This document shows positions 8,211 to 17,833 of a stretch of DNA of 64,000 nt, one piece after another. A program made the translations under genes and the position numbers. The DNA lies in NCBI RefSeq assembly GCF_015234585.1, contig NZ_JADFCM010000006.1, positions 27,566 through 91,565 on the forward strand, in the 5' to 3' direction. The notes below the pieces were generated by a model that saw nothing but the letters and a program-made list of their open reading frames with translations, searched no databases and had not been told where the DNA came from. Numbering within the stretch: the first letter of the stretch is position 1; each line of letters begins with the position of its first letter. The DNA comes from Pseudalkalibacillus hwajinpoensis (GTDB lineage: Bacteria > Bacillota > Bacilli > Bacillales > Guptibacillaceae).

Positions 8211-9206
8211 CTACTCCATTCTTAATGAAATTTTCCCAAATTGGGAACTCTCACTCAAATGAGCAAAAGCCTTTTGAATATCGTCAAAAGAATAGACTTC
8301 ATCCATAATTGGCTTGATAGAATGTTCATTTACGAAAGATACCATCTCTAGAAATTCCTCAGCGCTTCCCATCGTTGAGCCAAGCAAGTTATATTGGCCG
8401 TAAAAAAATGAGCGCAAGTCAAATTCAATTGTATCCCCTGTTGAAGAGCCGAAAATAACAATGGTTCCACCCTTTTTCAGTACTCCGAGAGATCGATTGA
8501 ACGTAGCTGCACCGACACTTTCAATAACCAAATCAACGTTTTCATCCTCAGCTGCTTCAGTCCAATCCTCTTCATCGGCAAGAGCTCGATCTGCACCAAG
8601 TCGAAGAGCGGCCTTTCGCTTAGATTCACTTCTGGAACTAACAATCACTCTCGCACCAGCCGCTTTCGCAAACTTAAGCAAGAACGTTGCTACGCCTCCA
8701 CCAATTCCAGGAATAAAAACAGTTTGTCCTCTTCGAAGTTGCCCTCTTGTAAATAATGAACGATACGCCGTTAATCCGGCCAAACCTATGACAGATGCTT
8801 CTTCAAAGGTAAGGTTTTCTGGCTTTTTCACAGCATTTTCAGCTGGAACAACGATCGTTTCAGCAAATGTACCATCACCTGGAAAGCCTACAATTTGAAA
8901 TCCAGCTGGAGGAACAGGAGAATTCTTTTCCCAACCAAGACCGGGGTTAATGATCACTTCATCACCTTCATGAATCTCATCAACGCCTTCACCAACTGCA
9001 ACAACAACACCAGCACCGTCTGAACCAAGAATAACGTCTGGATCTTTCGGATCGTGACGATCTGGTATAAATAGATCTCTGTGATTTAACCCCGCTGCCT
9101 TTAGTTTAATCTTCACTTCACCTTTGCGCGGCTCCGACTCGACAATATGATCTTTAAACGATAGCCCTTTTTGACCTGCTTCATTGCCGTGAACAAATCC
9201 TTTCAT
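8211..9206 (-). CDS. Zinc-binding-type alcohol dehydrogenase / quinone oxidoreductase family protein
   Basis: A 331-residue medium-chain dehydrogenase/reductase. An N-terminal GroES-like domain contains AAGLNHRDLFI and GSDGAGVV; the Rossmann domain carries a glycine-rich IPGIGGGVATFLLKFAK at roughly residue 170. The structural-zinc cysteine cluster is lacking, so it is more like the YogA/quinone-oxidoreductase branch that uses NADPH. The start is set at ATG 9206 (MKGFVHG) because AGGAG sits 8 bases upstream. The upstream ATG at 9242 would overlap the Dabb gene. It probably shares an operon with that gene. Confidence 0.82.
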   Translation of the reverse strand: MKGFVHGNEAGQKGLSFKDHIVESEPRKGEVKIKLKAAGLNHRDLFIPDRHDPKDPDVILGSDGAGVVVAVGEGVDEIHEGDEVIINPGLGWEKNSPVPPAGFQIVGFPGDGTFAETIVVPAENAVKKPENLTFEEASVIGLAGLTAYRSLFTRGQLRRGQTVFIPGIGGGVATFLLKFAKAAGARVIVSSRSESKRKAALRLGADRALADEEDWTEAAEDENVDLVIESVGAATFNRSLGVLKKGGTIVIFGSSTGDTIEFDLRSFFYGQYNLLGSTMGSAEEFLEMVSFVNEHSIKPIMDEVYSFDDIQKAFAHLSESSQFGKISLRME

Positions 9207-9228
9207 ATGTAAAAGCTCCTTTCCATAT

Positions 9229-9525
9229 TTATAGACATTCAAAATCTAGTGCAAGGACATCTCTCATTCCAACCTCTTTCAAGTATGCGACTACTTCTTG
9301 GTGCGCCGGGTGTGGACCGTATGCTTCTAGTGCTTCTTTTGATTCAAACCGAACCGTTAGAGCACTTTCGTAGCCTTGACTACGATCGGTGAAGTTATTT
9401 CCTGCTTGAATGTCAATAATTCCAGGAATTTTCTCCTTCACTTCAATTAATCTTCTCATGCCCTCTTCTTTCTGATCCATAGTCGTTTCTTCACTGAATT
9501 TAAATAAAACAACGTGTTCAATCAC
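9229..9525 (-). CDS. Dabb (stress-responsive A/B barrel) family protein
   Basis: A 98-residue dimeric alpha+beta barrel protein: it opens with MIEHVVLFKF, then IPGIIDIQAGNNF, YESALTVRFESKEALEAYGPHPAHQEVV, all typical of Dabb proteins. Members act in stress response or as small heme- or intermediate-binding enzymes. AAGGAGG precedes the ATG. The 22-base spacing to the downstream dehydrogenase start supports an operon and a shared redox-detoxification role (inference). Confidence 0.85.
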   Translation of the reverse strand: MIEHVVLFKFSEETTMDQKEEGMRRLIEVKEKIPGIIDIQAGNNFTDRSQGYESALTVRFESKEALEAYGPHPAHQEVVAYLKEVGMRDVLALDFECL

Positions 9526-9583
9526 TCTATTTCCTCCTTCTTATATCAAGCCTGTCAATTCAATATGACAAGTTAAGTTAATC

Positions 9584-9620
9584 AAAAAAAGTGCCAGGAA
9601 ACAAATGATATCCCTGGCAC
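9584..9620 (-). terminator. Terminator of the ATP-grasp operon
   Basis: On the minus strand GTGCCAGG (from 9620) pairs with CCTGGCAC (to 9591) and is followed by a T-run (A7 at 9584-9590 on plus). It lies 40 bases after the stop of the 656-residue gene. Confidence 0.8.
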
Positions 9621-9661
9621 CTCTGCTTATATATTTCCCCAAAACCGTAATTTATAACCTC

Positions 9662-11632
9662 TTATTTACTTAACCAGGTATACTCGTGTCCCCAGCTATC
9701 TATGGCGAGTGATTTCACAATTGAGATGTGTTCGGCTTCAACCGCATACGCATCTCCTTGCTCATAAGGATTATAATGAAACGCATATAAACGCGATGTA
9801 AATTCTTCAAATGGTAGCGAGCTTTCTCCTGGAAGTTCCCCTTTCCCCATAACAGTGGATTCAATTCCCTGACCCCAATTCTGGGAACCATCATTATTAG
9901 GATTATAAAAATAAACACGATACTCTCCATCAGGACTTTTTGCGATTCTTTGGATCGAAACAGCATGGAACCCAAGCATTTTTCCATGAACATTCGTAAT
10001 AAAAATCCCAACTGGATTCGGATAAATTAATTCGTATTCATCGTTGTATTCAGGATGATGCGTCGCATAAAACAATCTGACGAAACCAGGATAGTCTGTT
10101 ACGCTGCCAGTAATCGGCTCGATAACGGTACTAAAGCCTTTTTGAACCCAATTTCCATAAAAAGCAGGGTTGACCCAGCGATGTCCATCTTCTCCTCTTA
10201 GCGCAACTCTGCTCATCATCTCACTGTATATTCGATCGAGATGTGGAACGAGTACAAGCGACACCGGGTCAAGCTCTGGGTGAAGATCAGGAGCGAGACC
10301 ACCTTGAAGATCTTTCGAATGAATTTGAACACCTTCAAACACCATATCAATGTCACCATCTCTTGCAGCTCTTGGTATGATCTCAAGTAGATAGCCAGGA
10401 GCATGCTGAGCCCATAGGCTTATTCCTCTTGCCGCTTGACATGTTGGATTAAGTCCTTGACCAACACCAAGCGGCTGTCCAAGGACGCTAATGACACCTG
10501 CAAGCAAAATGCTATTAGCCGTTAACCCTTCACCTTCTCCAACTGTATTGAATAATGCGCTTCGAACTTCTGGACGTATATCTAGCTCAATCATACGTCT
10601 TAATCCAGGCATAACTGGAGAAGCCGAAAGCACCCCTCTCTCTAATAACAATGCTAATCCATAGACGGATTGGCAAGTAGACGGAAAAAGCGCAACTTTA
10701 ATGAGCTGATGAATAAGCTCCCCATGTTCTTCAAGATTCGCCTTTCCCTTCCCAGTTAATTGAAGTAGTACAGGTAGAAGGTGAGGTGATTTTCGACTTA
10801 AGAAGCGAGCAAGCACACTATGGTGTGGAGAACAAAGACCGGTTTTTCTCATAGAAAGACCGAGTAACTCACTTTCTCTTCGAAGCTCTTCTGTTGATAG
10901 TCCCATCAGTTGTTTACGGTATTCATTCGGCAACTGATAAGTGTGACTTAATTCAGAAGGGCCTTCAATCGAAGCCACGTATCCTTCAAGAGTAGACCGC
11001 TGCTCTTCACTGGTTTCTGACCTCAACATTTCCTTAGCCATTTTAATCATGGACACTGTTCTTTTAACCGTAATTGGTCGTTGAGCTGTTAAACGTTCAA
11101 TCTCATAGATCAGTGTTTCTGATAAAGCACTTGAAGAGAGATACTGTGATATAAATTGAAACAGCCTCTGTGTTTCAATCGTATTCTCCTTCTCCTCTAT
11201 TCGGGAAGCTTCTGAAGCATTTGGGAAAAGGATATCTAGATTTAACGCCATAACTTCGTTTAAGAAGTCCATCGCCATTTCTTGTGAGACCTTTGGATGA
11301 CTTCCCTTTCCTTCCGCAATCGCAAGCATACGCAGATCGCTAAGCATTTCGATCACGTAAGGAAGACCCTTTGCTTGAAGCGATCCTGCAACAAGAGGCG
11401 GCTGGAGCTTTGAGGGATCTTCCCACGGACCATCCTGGAATACGCCCGCTTCATCAAAACGTTGCGCGTATTGATATAGAAACTCAAGACCTTCATCGGT
11501 TTCCAAAAGCCGATTCGCTTCCTGGAAAACGTCTGTCTGATAGCGAGATTTCGCATAGGATGGTGCTTCTTCAAGACGAGTGAGTGATCTGGAAAACCTT
11601 GCAATCTTTCCTTCTGTTACTTCAGATGGCAT
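9662..11632 (-). CDS. Uncharacterised 656-residue protein with possible papain-like Cys/His/Asn motif
   Basis: No family was recognised. The product is soluble, with a largely helical N-terminal ~390 residues. The C-terminal part carries GLNPTCQAARGISLWAQ (Cys398), then LGFHAVSIQ (His556) and, about 20 residues on, YFYNPNNDG (Asn577-Asn580). A Cys at a helix start, a His before a beta strand, and an Asn/Asp after a Y-x-Y-N/D-P turn is the order seen in papain-fold peptidases and transglutaminase-like enzymes, so a cysteine-hydrolase or acyltransferase role is possible. It lies 32 bases after the ATP-grasp gene in the same operon, which suggests a paired ligase/hydrolase or ligase/transferase system. 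The catalytic assignment is inference. Confidence 0.7.
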   Translation of the reverse strand: MPSEVTEGKIARFSRSLTRLEEAPSYAKSRYQTDVFQEANRLLETDEGLEFLYQYAQRFDEAGVFQDGPWEDPSKLQPPLVAGSLQAKGLPYVIEMLSDLRMLAIAEGKGSHPKVSQEMAMDFLNEVMALNLDILFPNASEASRIEEKENTIETQRLFQFISQYLSSSALSETLIYEIERLTAQRPITVKRTVSMIKMAKEMLRSETSEEQRSTLEGYVASIEGPSELSHTYQLPNEYRKQLMGLSTEELRRESELLGLSMRKTGLCSPHHSVLARFLSRKSPHLLPVLLQLTGKGKANLEEHGELIHQLIKVALFPSTCQSVYGLALLLERGVLSASPVMPGLRRMIELDIRPEVRSALFNTVGEGEGLTANSILLAGVISVLGQPLGVGQGLNPTCQAARGISLWAQHAPGYLLEIIPRAARDGDIDMVFEGVQIHSKDLQGGLAPDLHPELDPVSLVLVPHLDRIYSEMMSRVALRGEDGHRWVNPAFYGNWVQKGFSTVIEPITGSVTDYPGFVRLFYATHHPEYNDEYELIYPNPVGIFITNVHGKMLGFHAVSIQRIAKSPDGEYRVYFYNPNNDGSQNWGQGIESTVMGKGELPGESSLPFEEFTSRLYAFHYNPYEQGDAYAVEAEHISIVKSLAIDSWGHEYTWLSK

Positions 11633-11664
11633 GCTAAATTCTCCTTTATGGTAAAAATAATTAT

Positions 11665-12933
11665 CTACAGATAGAAATCATATTTTTCGTAGTCTACAAG
11701 TAACCGCGTCATCTCCGCACTGTCATCTCCGAAGAAGAAAATGGTCCCATAATGATTACCGAAACCGACCCGCTCAGCTACTTTCCCCTGTGGAGGAGTA
11801 AACATATCATGCTTCTCAAAGAATTGATGTTCCTCAAGCTCTTCAGGAATATTTAATTCCTCAATGTAATTCACATGCGGATGTACCATTAAACAACCCG
11901 CATATCCCATAGCTTCATCTTCGCCAGGAAAGAATTTTCTTAACTCTTCTTCAGTCGTATTTGGATCACTACATAGAATTTGAGCTTCATAAGCACTAAA
12001 ACCGTAAGCGCGTTCAATTAGATCAAAAATATGGCCACCTGGTACTCTAGCAGCTACTTCTCCGAAGTGAAGTGTGCCATCAGGCATAATGAAATACTCA
12101 GGATGAATCACGCCGTTCTCCACTTCGAACGCTTCGATTAATTGTTCAATCGCTTTCCGGATAACGGGACGCTTCTCTTCAAGAGAAGGAGAAGGGGGAA
12201 CAAAGTTTGAGTACCCAAGTTTTACATATTCTGTTATATTAAGAAATTGAATTTTCCCACCATGTACAAAAACCTCACATGAGAATTCCTGCCCATCCAA
12301 ATGACTTTCCATTAATAAAGGAAAATCAGTATCTGTTAATGCATCAATATCTGCAGGATCATCGATGGCTCGATGTCCTACTGAACCAGCCTTATCTAAA
12401 GGCTTGCAATGAATCGGCTCGTATTTATCTCCATCCACTTTCAAAAGAGCATCGTTGACTCTTTTAAGAAAGCGCTTTACATCTTCCTTGTCTCTTGCTT
12501 CTTCGAAAACACCTACTTTAATACCAGCCATCTGTGCCTTTCGTTTCATCATTCCTTTATCTCTTAACAATAGAGAACGGTTAAATAATCTAGGCTCTTC
12601 TCTAAAGCGAGAATTCAGAGCTCCTGCCCATTCCACACACTCTTCATAAAGGGGGACAGCAACCTCTGCGCCTAAAGCTTTAAGTTGCTTATAGAGTTTG
12701 TCTGATCCTTCATTCAATCTATCAAACTCCCAACCTACGAAAGTGATGTCATGCTTCTCGGCATAATCCTTAAAATCAGGAGGACCAACCACTACAAAAG
12801 GCCGATTCAACTTGTCACAGGCCTCAATTGCGGGAAGACTCCATCCAATCAATGCTGTTAAATATGGAATTGTCTTTCCTTCTGGCTGACTTTCTTGTAA
12901 CGTCTGGTTCATTTCTAGTTGATCCAGTTCCAT
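11665..12933 (-). CDS. ATP-grasp ligase
   Basis: A 422-residue ATP-grasp enzyme of the carboxylate-amine ligase type. Visible parts are an N-terminal Rossmann-like preATP-grasp domain (TALIGWSLPAIEACDKLNRPFVVVG), the nucleotide-binding stretch around LKVDGD and LDKAGSVGHRA, the acidic GQEFSCEVFV strand, and the metal-binding HFGEVAARVPGGHIFDLIERAYG segment near residue 290-320. Such enzymes activate a carboxylate as acyl-phosphate and join it to an amine or peptide. GGAGC precedes ATG 12933. It is the first gene of a two-gene operon with the 656-residue protein; the product is unknown. Confidence 0.82.
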   Translation of the reverse strand: MELDQLEMNQTLQESQPEGKTIPYLTALIGWSLPAIEACDKLNRPFVVVGPPDFKDYAEKHDITFVGWEFDRLNEGSDKLYKQLKALGAEVAVPLYEECVEWAGALNSRFREEPRLFNRSLLLRDKGMMKRKAQMAGIKVGVFEEARDKEDVKRFLKRVNDALLKVDGDKYEPIHCKPLDKAGSVGHRAIDDPADIDALTDTDFPLLMESHLDGQEFSCEVFVHGGKIQFLNITEYVKLGYSNFVPPSPSLEEKRPVIRKAIEQLIEAFEVENGVIHPEYFIMPDGTLHFGEVAARVPGGHIFDLIERAYGFSAYEAQILCSDPNTTEEELRKFFPGEDEAMGYAGCLMVHPHVNYIEELNIPEELEEHQFFEKHDMFTPPQGKVAERVGFGNHYGTIFFFGDDSAEMTRLLVDYEKYDFYL

Positions 12934-13249
12934 TTTGTTCTCGCTCCTTTATGAAATAGTAGAGAAGTCTTTCCTGACCTTCCTTATCTAACGTAGCAGA
13001 TTTGAAGACTAATTTTAACTAATATTCTGACTTTTCGACCTATAAATACAAAACAAGTCACAATACTTTACCATTCGACAACGCTATAGAAAAAGTACAG
13101 TCAGGATACCATAATTATACCTTCCCTCTTTTTGTAAAAAAGTAACAAAAAAATCCATAGAAACAAAGTTTTTTCTTTTCTTTTTTTTGAATTCACTCGC
13201 GAATGAGCCAAAAATCGAGATATCAACAATATAAGCTACTATAGCTAAT

Positions 13250-13282
13250 AAAAAAGAAAGCCGCTCCATTGGAACGACTTTC
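13250..13282 (-). terminator. clpE terminator
   Basis: Read on the minus strand, GAAAGTCGTTCC (from 13282) pairs, with G-T wobbles, with GGAGCGGCTTTC (to 13256) around a 3-base loop, followed by a T6 run. It ends 12 bases after the clpE stop. Confidence 0.85.
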
Positions 13283-13293
13283 AAGAATGTGAT

Positions 13294-15426
13294 TTATTTT
13301 TCTTTTGATACGACGAGTTTATCTTCTACAACTTCAACTGTAACTGACTGAAGGTCTCCTTCATCCACTAGTATATCGGCAATACCATCTTCAACATGTT
13401 CTTCGATCACTCTGCGAAGTGGTCGCGCACCAAACTGCGGATTATAGCCAAGTGAAGCTAACTTCTCTTTCGCTTCATCGCTAATTGTAAGAGAAATATT
13501 CTGTTCCTCGAGACTCTCATCCAAATCTTCAATCATTAAATCAACGATTGTAACGAGGCTGGATTGTTCGAGTGATTTAAATGGAATAATTCCATCAAAT
13601 CGATTCAAGAACTCGGGTCTAAAGTAACCACCAAGACTCTCCATCACATCCGTGTAGCTTTCAGCTGATTCAAAACCAACTGTAATTCTGCGCTCTGATG
13701 TTCCAGCATTACTTGTCATAATAATAACCGTATCTTTAAAGCTAACAGTTCTACCTTGACTATCAGTTAAACGTCCATCATCAAGAATTTGTAAGAACAT
13801 ATTTTGAACATCAGGATGAGCTTTTTCAACTTCATCAATTAATATGATGCTATATGGCTTACGTCTTACTCGCTCGGTTAATTGCCCAGCTTCTTCATGA
13901 CCAACATAACCAGGAGGCGAGCCGATTAACTTAGATACAGAGTGTTTTTCCATATACTCACTCATATCAAGACGGATCATGGCTTCACGATCACCAAACA
14001 TTTCTTCTGCAAGTGATCGGGATAGCTCTGTTTTACCGACTCCTGTTGGTCCAACGAATAAGAAGGAACCTATTGGGCGATTTTGACGTTTCAATCCGGC
14101 ACGACTTCTGCGAATCGCTTTAGCGACTCTATTTACGGCATCTTCCTGACCAATTACTTTCGCATTAAGTCGATCCGCAAGATTTTTCATTTTCGTTTGT
14201 TCATCTTCGCGAAGTTTCCGTACTGGAATACCTGTTTTTCCTTCTATAATGTGTTGAATCTCTTCAAGAGACACTAAATGATTCACACTTGATTTATTTT
14301 TCAGCGTTTGCTCAAGCTGCTCCTCAAGCTGTAATTCTTCAGTTCTTAACTTGGCAGCACGCTCATAATCTTCTGCTTCGGCTGCTTTATTTTTTTCAGC
14401 AGCTATTTCTGTTAGACGTTGCTGAATTTCATCGTGGCTAGACTCTGCAAACGTTAAGTTCAATTTTGCTCCTGCTTCATCCATTAAGTCGATCGCTTTA
14501 TCTGGTAAGAAACGGTCTTGAATGAAACGATTAGACAATGTTACACATGCTTTAATGGCTTCATCTGTGTACTTGACTTCATGATAGTCTTCATACTTAG
14601 ACTGCAAACCTTTCAGAATTTCAATGGCTTCATCTACAGTTGGCTCATTAACCATAACTGGTTGGAAGCGACGCTCAAGCGCTGCGTCTTTCTCAATTTG
14701 GCGATACTCTTTAAGAGTCGTTGCCCCAATTAACTGAAGTTCACCTCTAGCTAACGCTGGTTTCAAAATGTTACCTGCATCCATTGAGCCTTCAGCAGAT
14801 CCAGCTCCAACGATTTGATGTAGTTCATCCACGAACAAAATAACATTCTTTCTACTTTGAAGCTCAGAAATTAACTGTTTCATCCGCTCTTCAAATTGGC
14901 CACGAACACCTGTGTTTGAAACGAGTGAAGCTACATCAAGTAAATAAATTTCTTTGTTTTTTAGCTTAGAAGGGACATTGCCCTCTGTTATCCGAAGAGC
15001 AAGGCCTTCCGCTATGGCTGTCTTCCCGACACCAGCTTCCCCAATCAAGACAGGGTTGTTTTTATTTCGGCGGTTTAACGTCTCAATCACTCTCGATACT
15101 TCATTCTCTCTCCCGATAACCGGATCAATTAATCCAGCTTTTGCGGCGTCAGAAAGATTTCGTCCCAAGTCATCAAGTAAGCCACCTTTTCCATTTCCAA
15201 ACTCGGTTTGCGGCCCCTCCTGTTGTGCGTTAAATCCATGTTGACCTGATTGGTTCATAAAGGATTGAAAGAACTCATCCATTTGACCTTTTGGTGATGA
15301 TGCAGTTTGACCATTCATCACTTTTGCGTAACACGTACTACAAAGGTGTACTTGTTTCTTATTCTGATTCATCTGGACATTAAGTTGAACCGATGCTTGA
15401 TTTTGTTGACAATGATCACAAAGCAT
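13294..15426 (-). CDS. clpE: ATP-dependent Clp protease ATP-binding subunit ClpE
   Basis: A 710-residue class-1 Hsp100/Clp ATPase, matching B. subtilis ClpE (about 700 residues). The N-terminus holds a four-cysteine zinc finger (CDHC near residue 3 and CSTC near 29), the ClpE hallmark. Two AAA+ modules follow: Walker A GEAGVGKT near residue 130 and GPTGVGKT near residue 450. Between them lies a UVR-like middle domain ([23 protein letters not shown]). ClpE unfolds substrates for ClpP during heat and protein-folding stress. Regulation by CtsR is shown by two operator-like blocks at the promoter. It is monocistronic with its own terminator. Confidence 0.95.
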   Translation of the reverse strand: MLCDHCQQNQASVQLNVQMNQNKKQVHLCSTCYAKVMNGQTASSPKGQMDEFFQSFMNQSGQHGFNAQQEGPQTEFGNGKGGLLDDLGRNLSDAAKAGLIDPVIGRENEVSRVIETLNRRNKNNPVLIGEAGVGKTAIAEGLALRITEGNVPSKLKNKEIYLLDVASLVSNTGVRGQFEERMKQLISELQSRKNVILFVDELHQIVGAGSAEGSMDAGNILKPALARGELQLIGATTLKEYRQIEKDAALERRFQPVMVNEPTVDEAIEILKGLQSKYEDYHEVKYTDEAIKACVTLSNRFIQDRFLPDKAIDLMDEAGAKLNLTFAESSHDEIQQRLTEIAAEKNKAAEAEDYERAAKLRTEELQLEEQLEQTLKNKSSVNHLVSLEEIQHIIEGKTGIPVRKLREDEQTKMKNLADRLNAKVIGQEDAVNRVAKAIRRSRAGLKRQNRPIGSFLFVGPTGVGKTELSRSLAEEMFGDREAMIRLDMSEYMEKHSVSKLIGSPPGYVGHEEAGQLTERVRRKPYSIILIDEVEKAHPDVQNMFLQILDDGRLTDSQGRTVSFKDTVIIMTSNAGTSERRITVGFESAESYTDVMESLGGYFRPEFLNRFDGIIPFKSLEQSSLVTIVDLMIEDLDESLEEQNISLTISDEAKEKLASLGYNPQFGARPLRRVIEEHVEDGIADILVDEGDLQSVTVEVVEDKLVVSKEK

Positions 15427-15496
15427 ATGATGGCCTCCTTATAATATATATAACGTACATTTTATGAAATTAAGATAAAAGGTAAAAGATACTCGC

Positions 15497-15558
15497 TTTG
15501 ACTTTGACTATCTTTGACCTTGTAACTATATTATAATTTGACTATCTTTGACTTTCAA
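15497..15558 (-). promoter_or_regulatory. clpE promoter with two CtsR operators
   Basis: On the minus strand TTGAAA (15558-15553), a 17-base spacer and TATAAT (15535-15530) form a sigma-A promoter. One CtsR-type block (AGTCAAAGATAGTCAAA, 15537-15554) fills the spacer. A second (GGTCAAAGATAGTCAAAG extended by a third GTCAAA, 15497-15519) lies just downstream of the -10. The GGTCAAA-N3-GTCAAA heptad arrangement is the known CtsR site. The rest of the 348-base gap to 15774 shows no gene. Confidence 0.88.
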
Positions 15559-15774
15559 GTCTTTTGCTCATCCAAATTTTATTTTTTTCTAACTGATTAA
15601 CGACTCAGGAAAATATCATTCCTATAAGGTTCTTAAAAATATTTGTAATATTTGAAATAGAGGAATTTTTTCAGAGATTGGATAATAGATTGTAATAACT
15701 ACTTTTCGACAAAGGGGTATACAAGTTTACTAGTACGGTAACAATGATGATAGATTACAAAGGGAGGATATCTT

Positions 15775-16239
15775 ATGAATGATTCAGTCTATCAATTGAT
15801 TGTTGAAACAACCGTCAAACGAGTGCCTAGCTGTCACGAGACGCCTGAGGATTTCTTCATTGCCCTTGATGATCGAGAATATCCATATTTAATCTTACCC
15901 ACGCCTAAGGAAATGTTTGATAATGATGATGTGTTCACAATTCGTTTGATTCCGGATGCCCTCAACAAATTTCGATTTGAATTGGACAACTCATTCACTA
16001 AATTATCTTTCAGACGCTTTTCTACCTTCTTTGATGATAAAACATACTACTTTGGCCCCGACGACAATATGTTGATTCATTTTCTAAAGTCGCCCGTTTA
16101 CAGAAGCTATGTCGCGTGGGTAAGTCACTTGTATTTTAAACGCATTGATGACCTTATTGAACGGTATAACAATGAACAGCTTCCTGAAGAAAGAAAATCC
16201 ATTAAAGCGAAACTTTCTCGCCTTCTGATCGAAGCTTAA
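15775..16239 (+). CDS. Hypothetical protein, 154 residues
   Basis: A soluble, acidic, aromatic-rich protein of unknown function. The start is well supported by AAAGGGAGGATATCTT before ATG 15775. There are no membrane segments, no Cys cluster and no recognised motif. The N-terminal part reads as alternating strands (YPYLILPTPKEMFDNDDVFTIRLIP), the C-terminal third as helices (IDDLIERYNNEQLPEERKS). Its 3' end overlaps the convergent mnmH by 38 bases, so the two transcripts are partly antisense. No function can be proposed. Confidence 0.65.
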   Translation: MNDSVYQLIVETTVKRVPSCHETPEDFFIALDDREYPYLILPTPKEMFDNDDVFTIRLIPDALNKFRFELDNSFTKLSFRRFSTFFDDKTYYFGPDDNMLIHFLKSPVYRSYVAWVSHLYFKRIDDLIERYNNEQLPEERKSIKAKLSRLLIEA

Positions 16240-17263
16240 TCTCGAAGCGATCTACTTCATTCTGGACAAGTTTAGTTCCTTCCTCAAGTGAATCATACGT
16301 TAGGTTAATAATGTTACCTTCGTTCTCATATGCTTTGTATTCATAACGAGGATCATAATAATAAATCAGGAGCCGTTCAACAATCAAGGCATAGTCATTC
16401 TCAGCAAGAGCATCGGCAATTACTTCTTTATCTTCATTCGAAAATCGCTTCTCAATTTTGTTAATAGCTCCTGTGATTTCTTCGTGATGATGTTCAGGAT
16501 GATACGTATTTAAGATCGTACGAATTCGATAAGAAAGCGGGGCGTGGACTTGTATACGCGTCCCTTTTTGTTTGCCTTCTAAAATAAACTCTGGAATGAT
16601 AATATTTCCAAGTCGCTTACTTTCAGATTCAATGATGTAATAAGACGTTTCTCCAATTTCTCCTAATCTATGGTACAGCATGGCTTCAAATTCTTTTTGA
16701 CTTCTTTCAGGCAAATCAACTCTTCCAAATACAGAACCTCGATGAGCTGCAAGTCCCTCAAGATCAAGAACAGGATAACCCTTCTCTTCTAAATCATTAA
16801 GTATTTCAGTTTTAGATGTACCGGTTAGTCCTTCCAAAACAAGATAGGGTGTCGTCTGATTCGCAAAGTATTCTAAACCAGCCGTCACTTTTTGTCTGTA
16901 GGAACGAATACCTCCTTCTAGCTGTCGGCATGGCAGTCCCATCATGTCAAAAATAACTGTCAAACTTTTACTTCTCATTCCTCCTCGCCAGCAGTAAATA
17001 GCAATTTCTTCACCTTTTGTTATTTCCTTCGCTCGTTTATAAAACTCAGGAAGTAAGGGCGAAACAAGAGAAATCCCTAATTCCTTCGCTGCTTCAGTTC
17101 CTTTTTGCTTATATGTTGTTCCGACAATTTCTCTTTCTTCATTAGAGAAAATAGGTAGGTTCACAGCACCTGGGATATGAAACTTTTCATATTCTGCCGG
17201 TGTACGAACATCCAATAAGAGCATCTTTCTTTCCAAAACTTCATCGATTGTTATTGTTTTCAT
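16202..17263 (-). CDS. mnmH: tRNA 2-selenouridine synthase MnmH (SelU/YbbB)
   Basis: A 353-residue two-domain enzyme. The N-terminal rhodanese domain has the active-site loop IYCWRGGMRSKS (catalytic Cys near residue 90), and the C-terminal P-loop domain has Walker A LEGLTGTSKT near residue 145. MnmH replaces the 2-thio group of U34 in tRNAs (via geranylation) with selenium from selenophosphate. M4 (17263) is preferred: the upstream ATG at 17272 touches the AAAGG ribosome site, whereas 17263 has correct spacing. No selD is in the window. Its 3' end overlaps the convergent gene at 15775. Confidence 0.9.
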   Translation of the reverse strand: MKTITIDEVLERKMLLLDVRTPAEYEKFHIPGAVNLPIFSNEEREIVGTTYKQKGTEAAKELGISLVSPLLPEFYKRAKEITKGEEIAIYCWRGGMRSKSLTVIFDMMGLPCRQLEGGIRSYRQKVTAGLEYFANQTTPYLVLEGLTGTSKTEILNDLEEKGYPVLDLEGLAAHRGSVFGRVDLPERSQKEFEAMLYHRLGEIGETSYYIIESESKRLGNIIIPEFILEGKQKGTRIQVHAPLSYRIRTILNTYHPEHHHEEITGAINKIEKRFSNEDKEVIADALAENDYALIVERLLIYYYDPRYEYKAYENEGNIINLTYDSLEEGTKLVQNEVDRFEIKLRSEGEKVSL

Positions 17264-17378
17264 GACACTCATCCTTTATATATTTACATAGCACAAGTAT
17301 ATCATCATCTCTTTGCCAAGTTCATTTGTACTGTTTATCCAATGTATAAATGGGGAAATTTGATAGTGAGGTGATACA

Positions 17379-17726
17379 ATGAATGCGTCAACTATGCTAA
17401 CAGAAGTTCGTAACACGCTTACTGAATGGGTAGGCGGACATCTTATCATTGAGAAAAAAGAACAAGACGATCTCGATAAAACCATCATGAAACTCGAAGA
17501 TTTTGTATTTCAACACAGGGGGGAGACCGTCGATGATTACACGGCTTCGACACTCCTTCAACTTAAAGGCGAAGGTAAAGTCATTTCAGACGAAGCTACA
17601 GCCCCTCTTCCACACTCCACTTTTGAAATTCCTTTAGAAGATATAAACGATGTTAAAAAGCATTCAGACGAGCTGATCGTACTTACAGAACGCGCATCTT
17701 ATCACATCAACTACAATTCCAATTAA
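17379..17726 (+). CDS. Hypothetical protein, 115 residues
   Basis: A soluble acidic protein of unknown function, well placed behind GAGGTGAT and followed by a strong terminator. The N-terminal half is helical (TMLTEVRNTLTEWVGG, DLDKTIMKLEDFVFQHRG), the rest is strand-rich and ends in ERASYHINYNSN. No motif or family was recognised. It is divergent from mnmH. Confidence 0.6.
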   Translation: MNASTMLTEVRNTLTEWVGGHLIIEKKEQDDLDKTIMKLEDFVFQHRGETVDDYTASTLLQLKGEGKVISDEATAPLPHSTFEIPLEDINDVKKHSDELIVLTERASYHINYNSN

Positions 17727-17752
17727 AGGAACCAAAGGTGGTTCCTTTTTTT
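17725..17752 (+). terminator. Intrinsic terminator
   Basis: AAAGGAACC (17725-17733) pairs with GGTTCCTTT (17740-17748), followed by T-rich sequence; it overlaps the stop codon of the upstream gene. Confidence 0.9.
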
Positions 17753-17833
17753 GTTGCCTACTTTATTAAAGGCATATCTCAAAATAATGAGTAATATGCT
17801 GATCATAAATGAGCTATATGGGGAGGTATTGAG

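Noticed and set aside
9526..9585. Sigma-A promoter before the Dabb gene
   Set aside because: TTGTCA and TTGACA boxes are present, but no -10 of good quality lies at 16-18 bases.
13084..13284. Minus-strand 66-codon frame downstream of clpE
   Set aside because: It begins within the clpE terminator hairpin, has no ribosome site, and its residues look random (Lys/Phe runs from AT-rich DNA).
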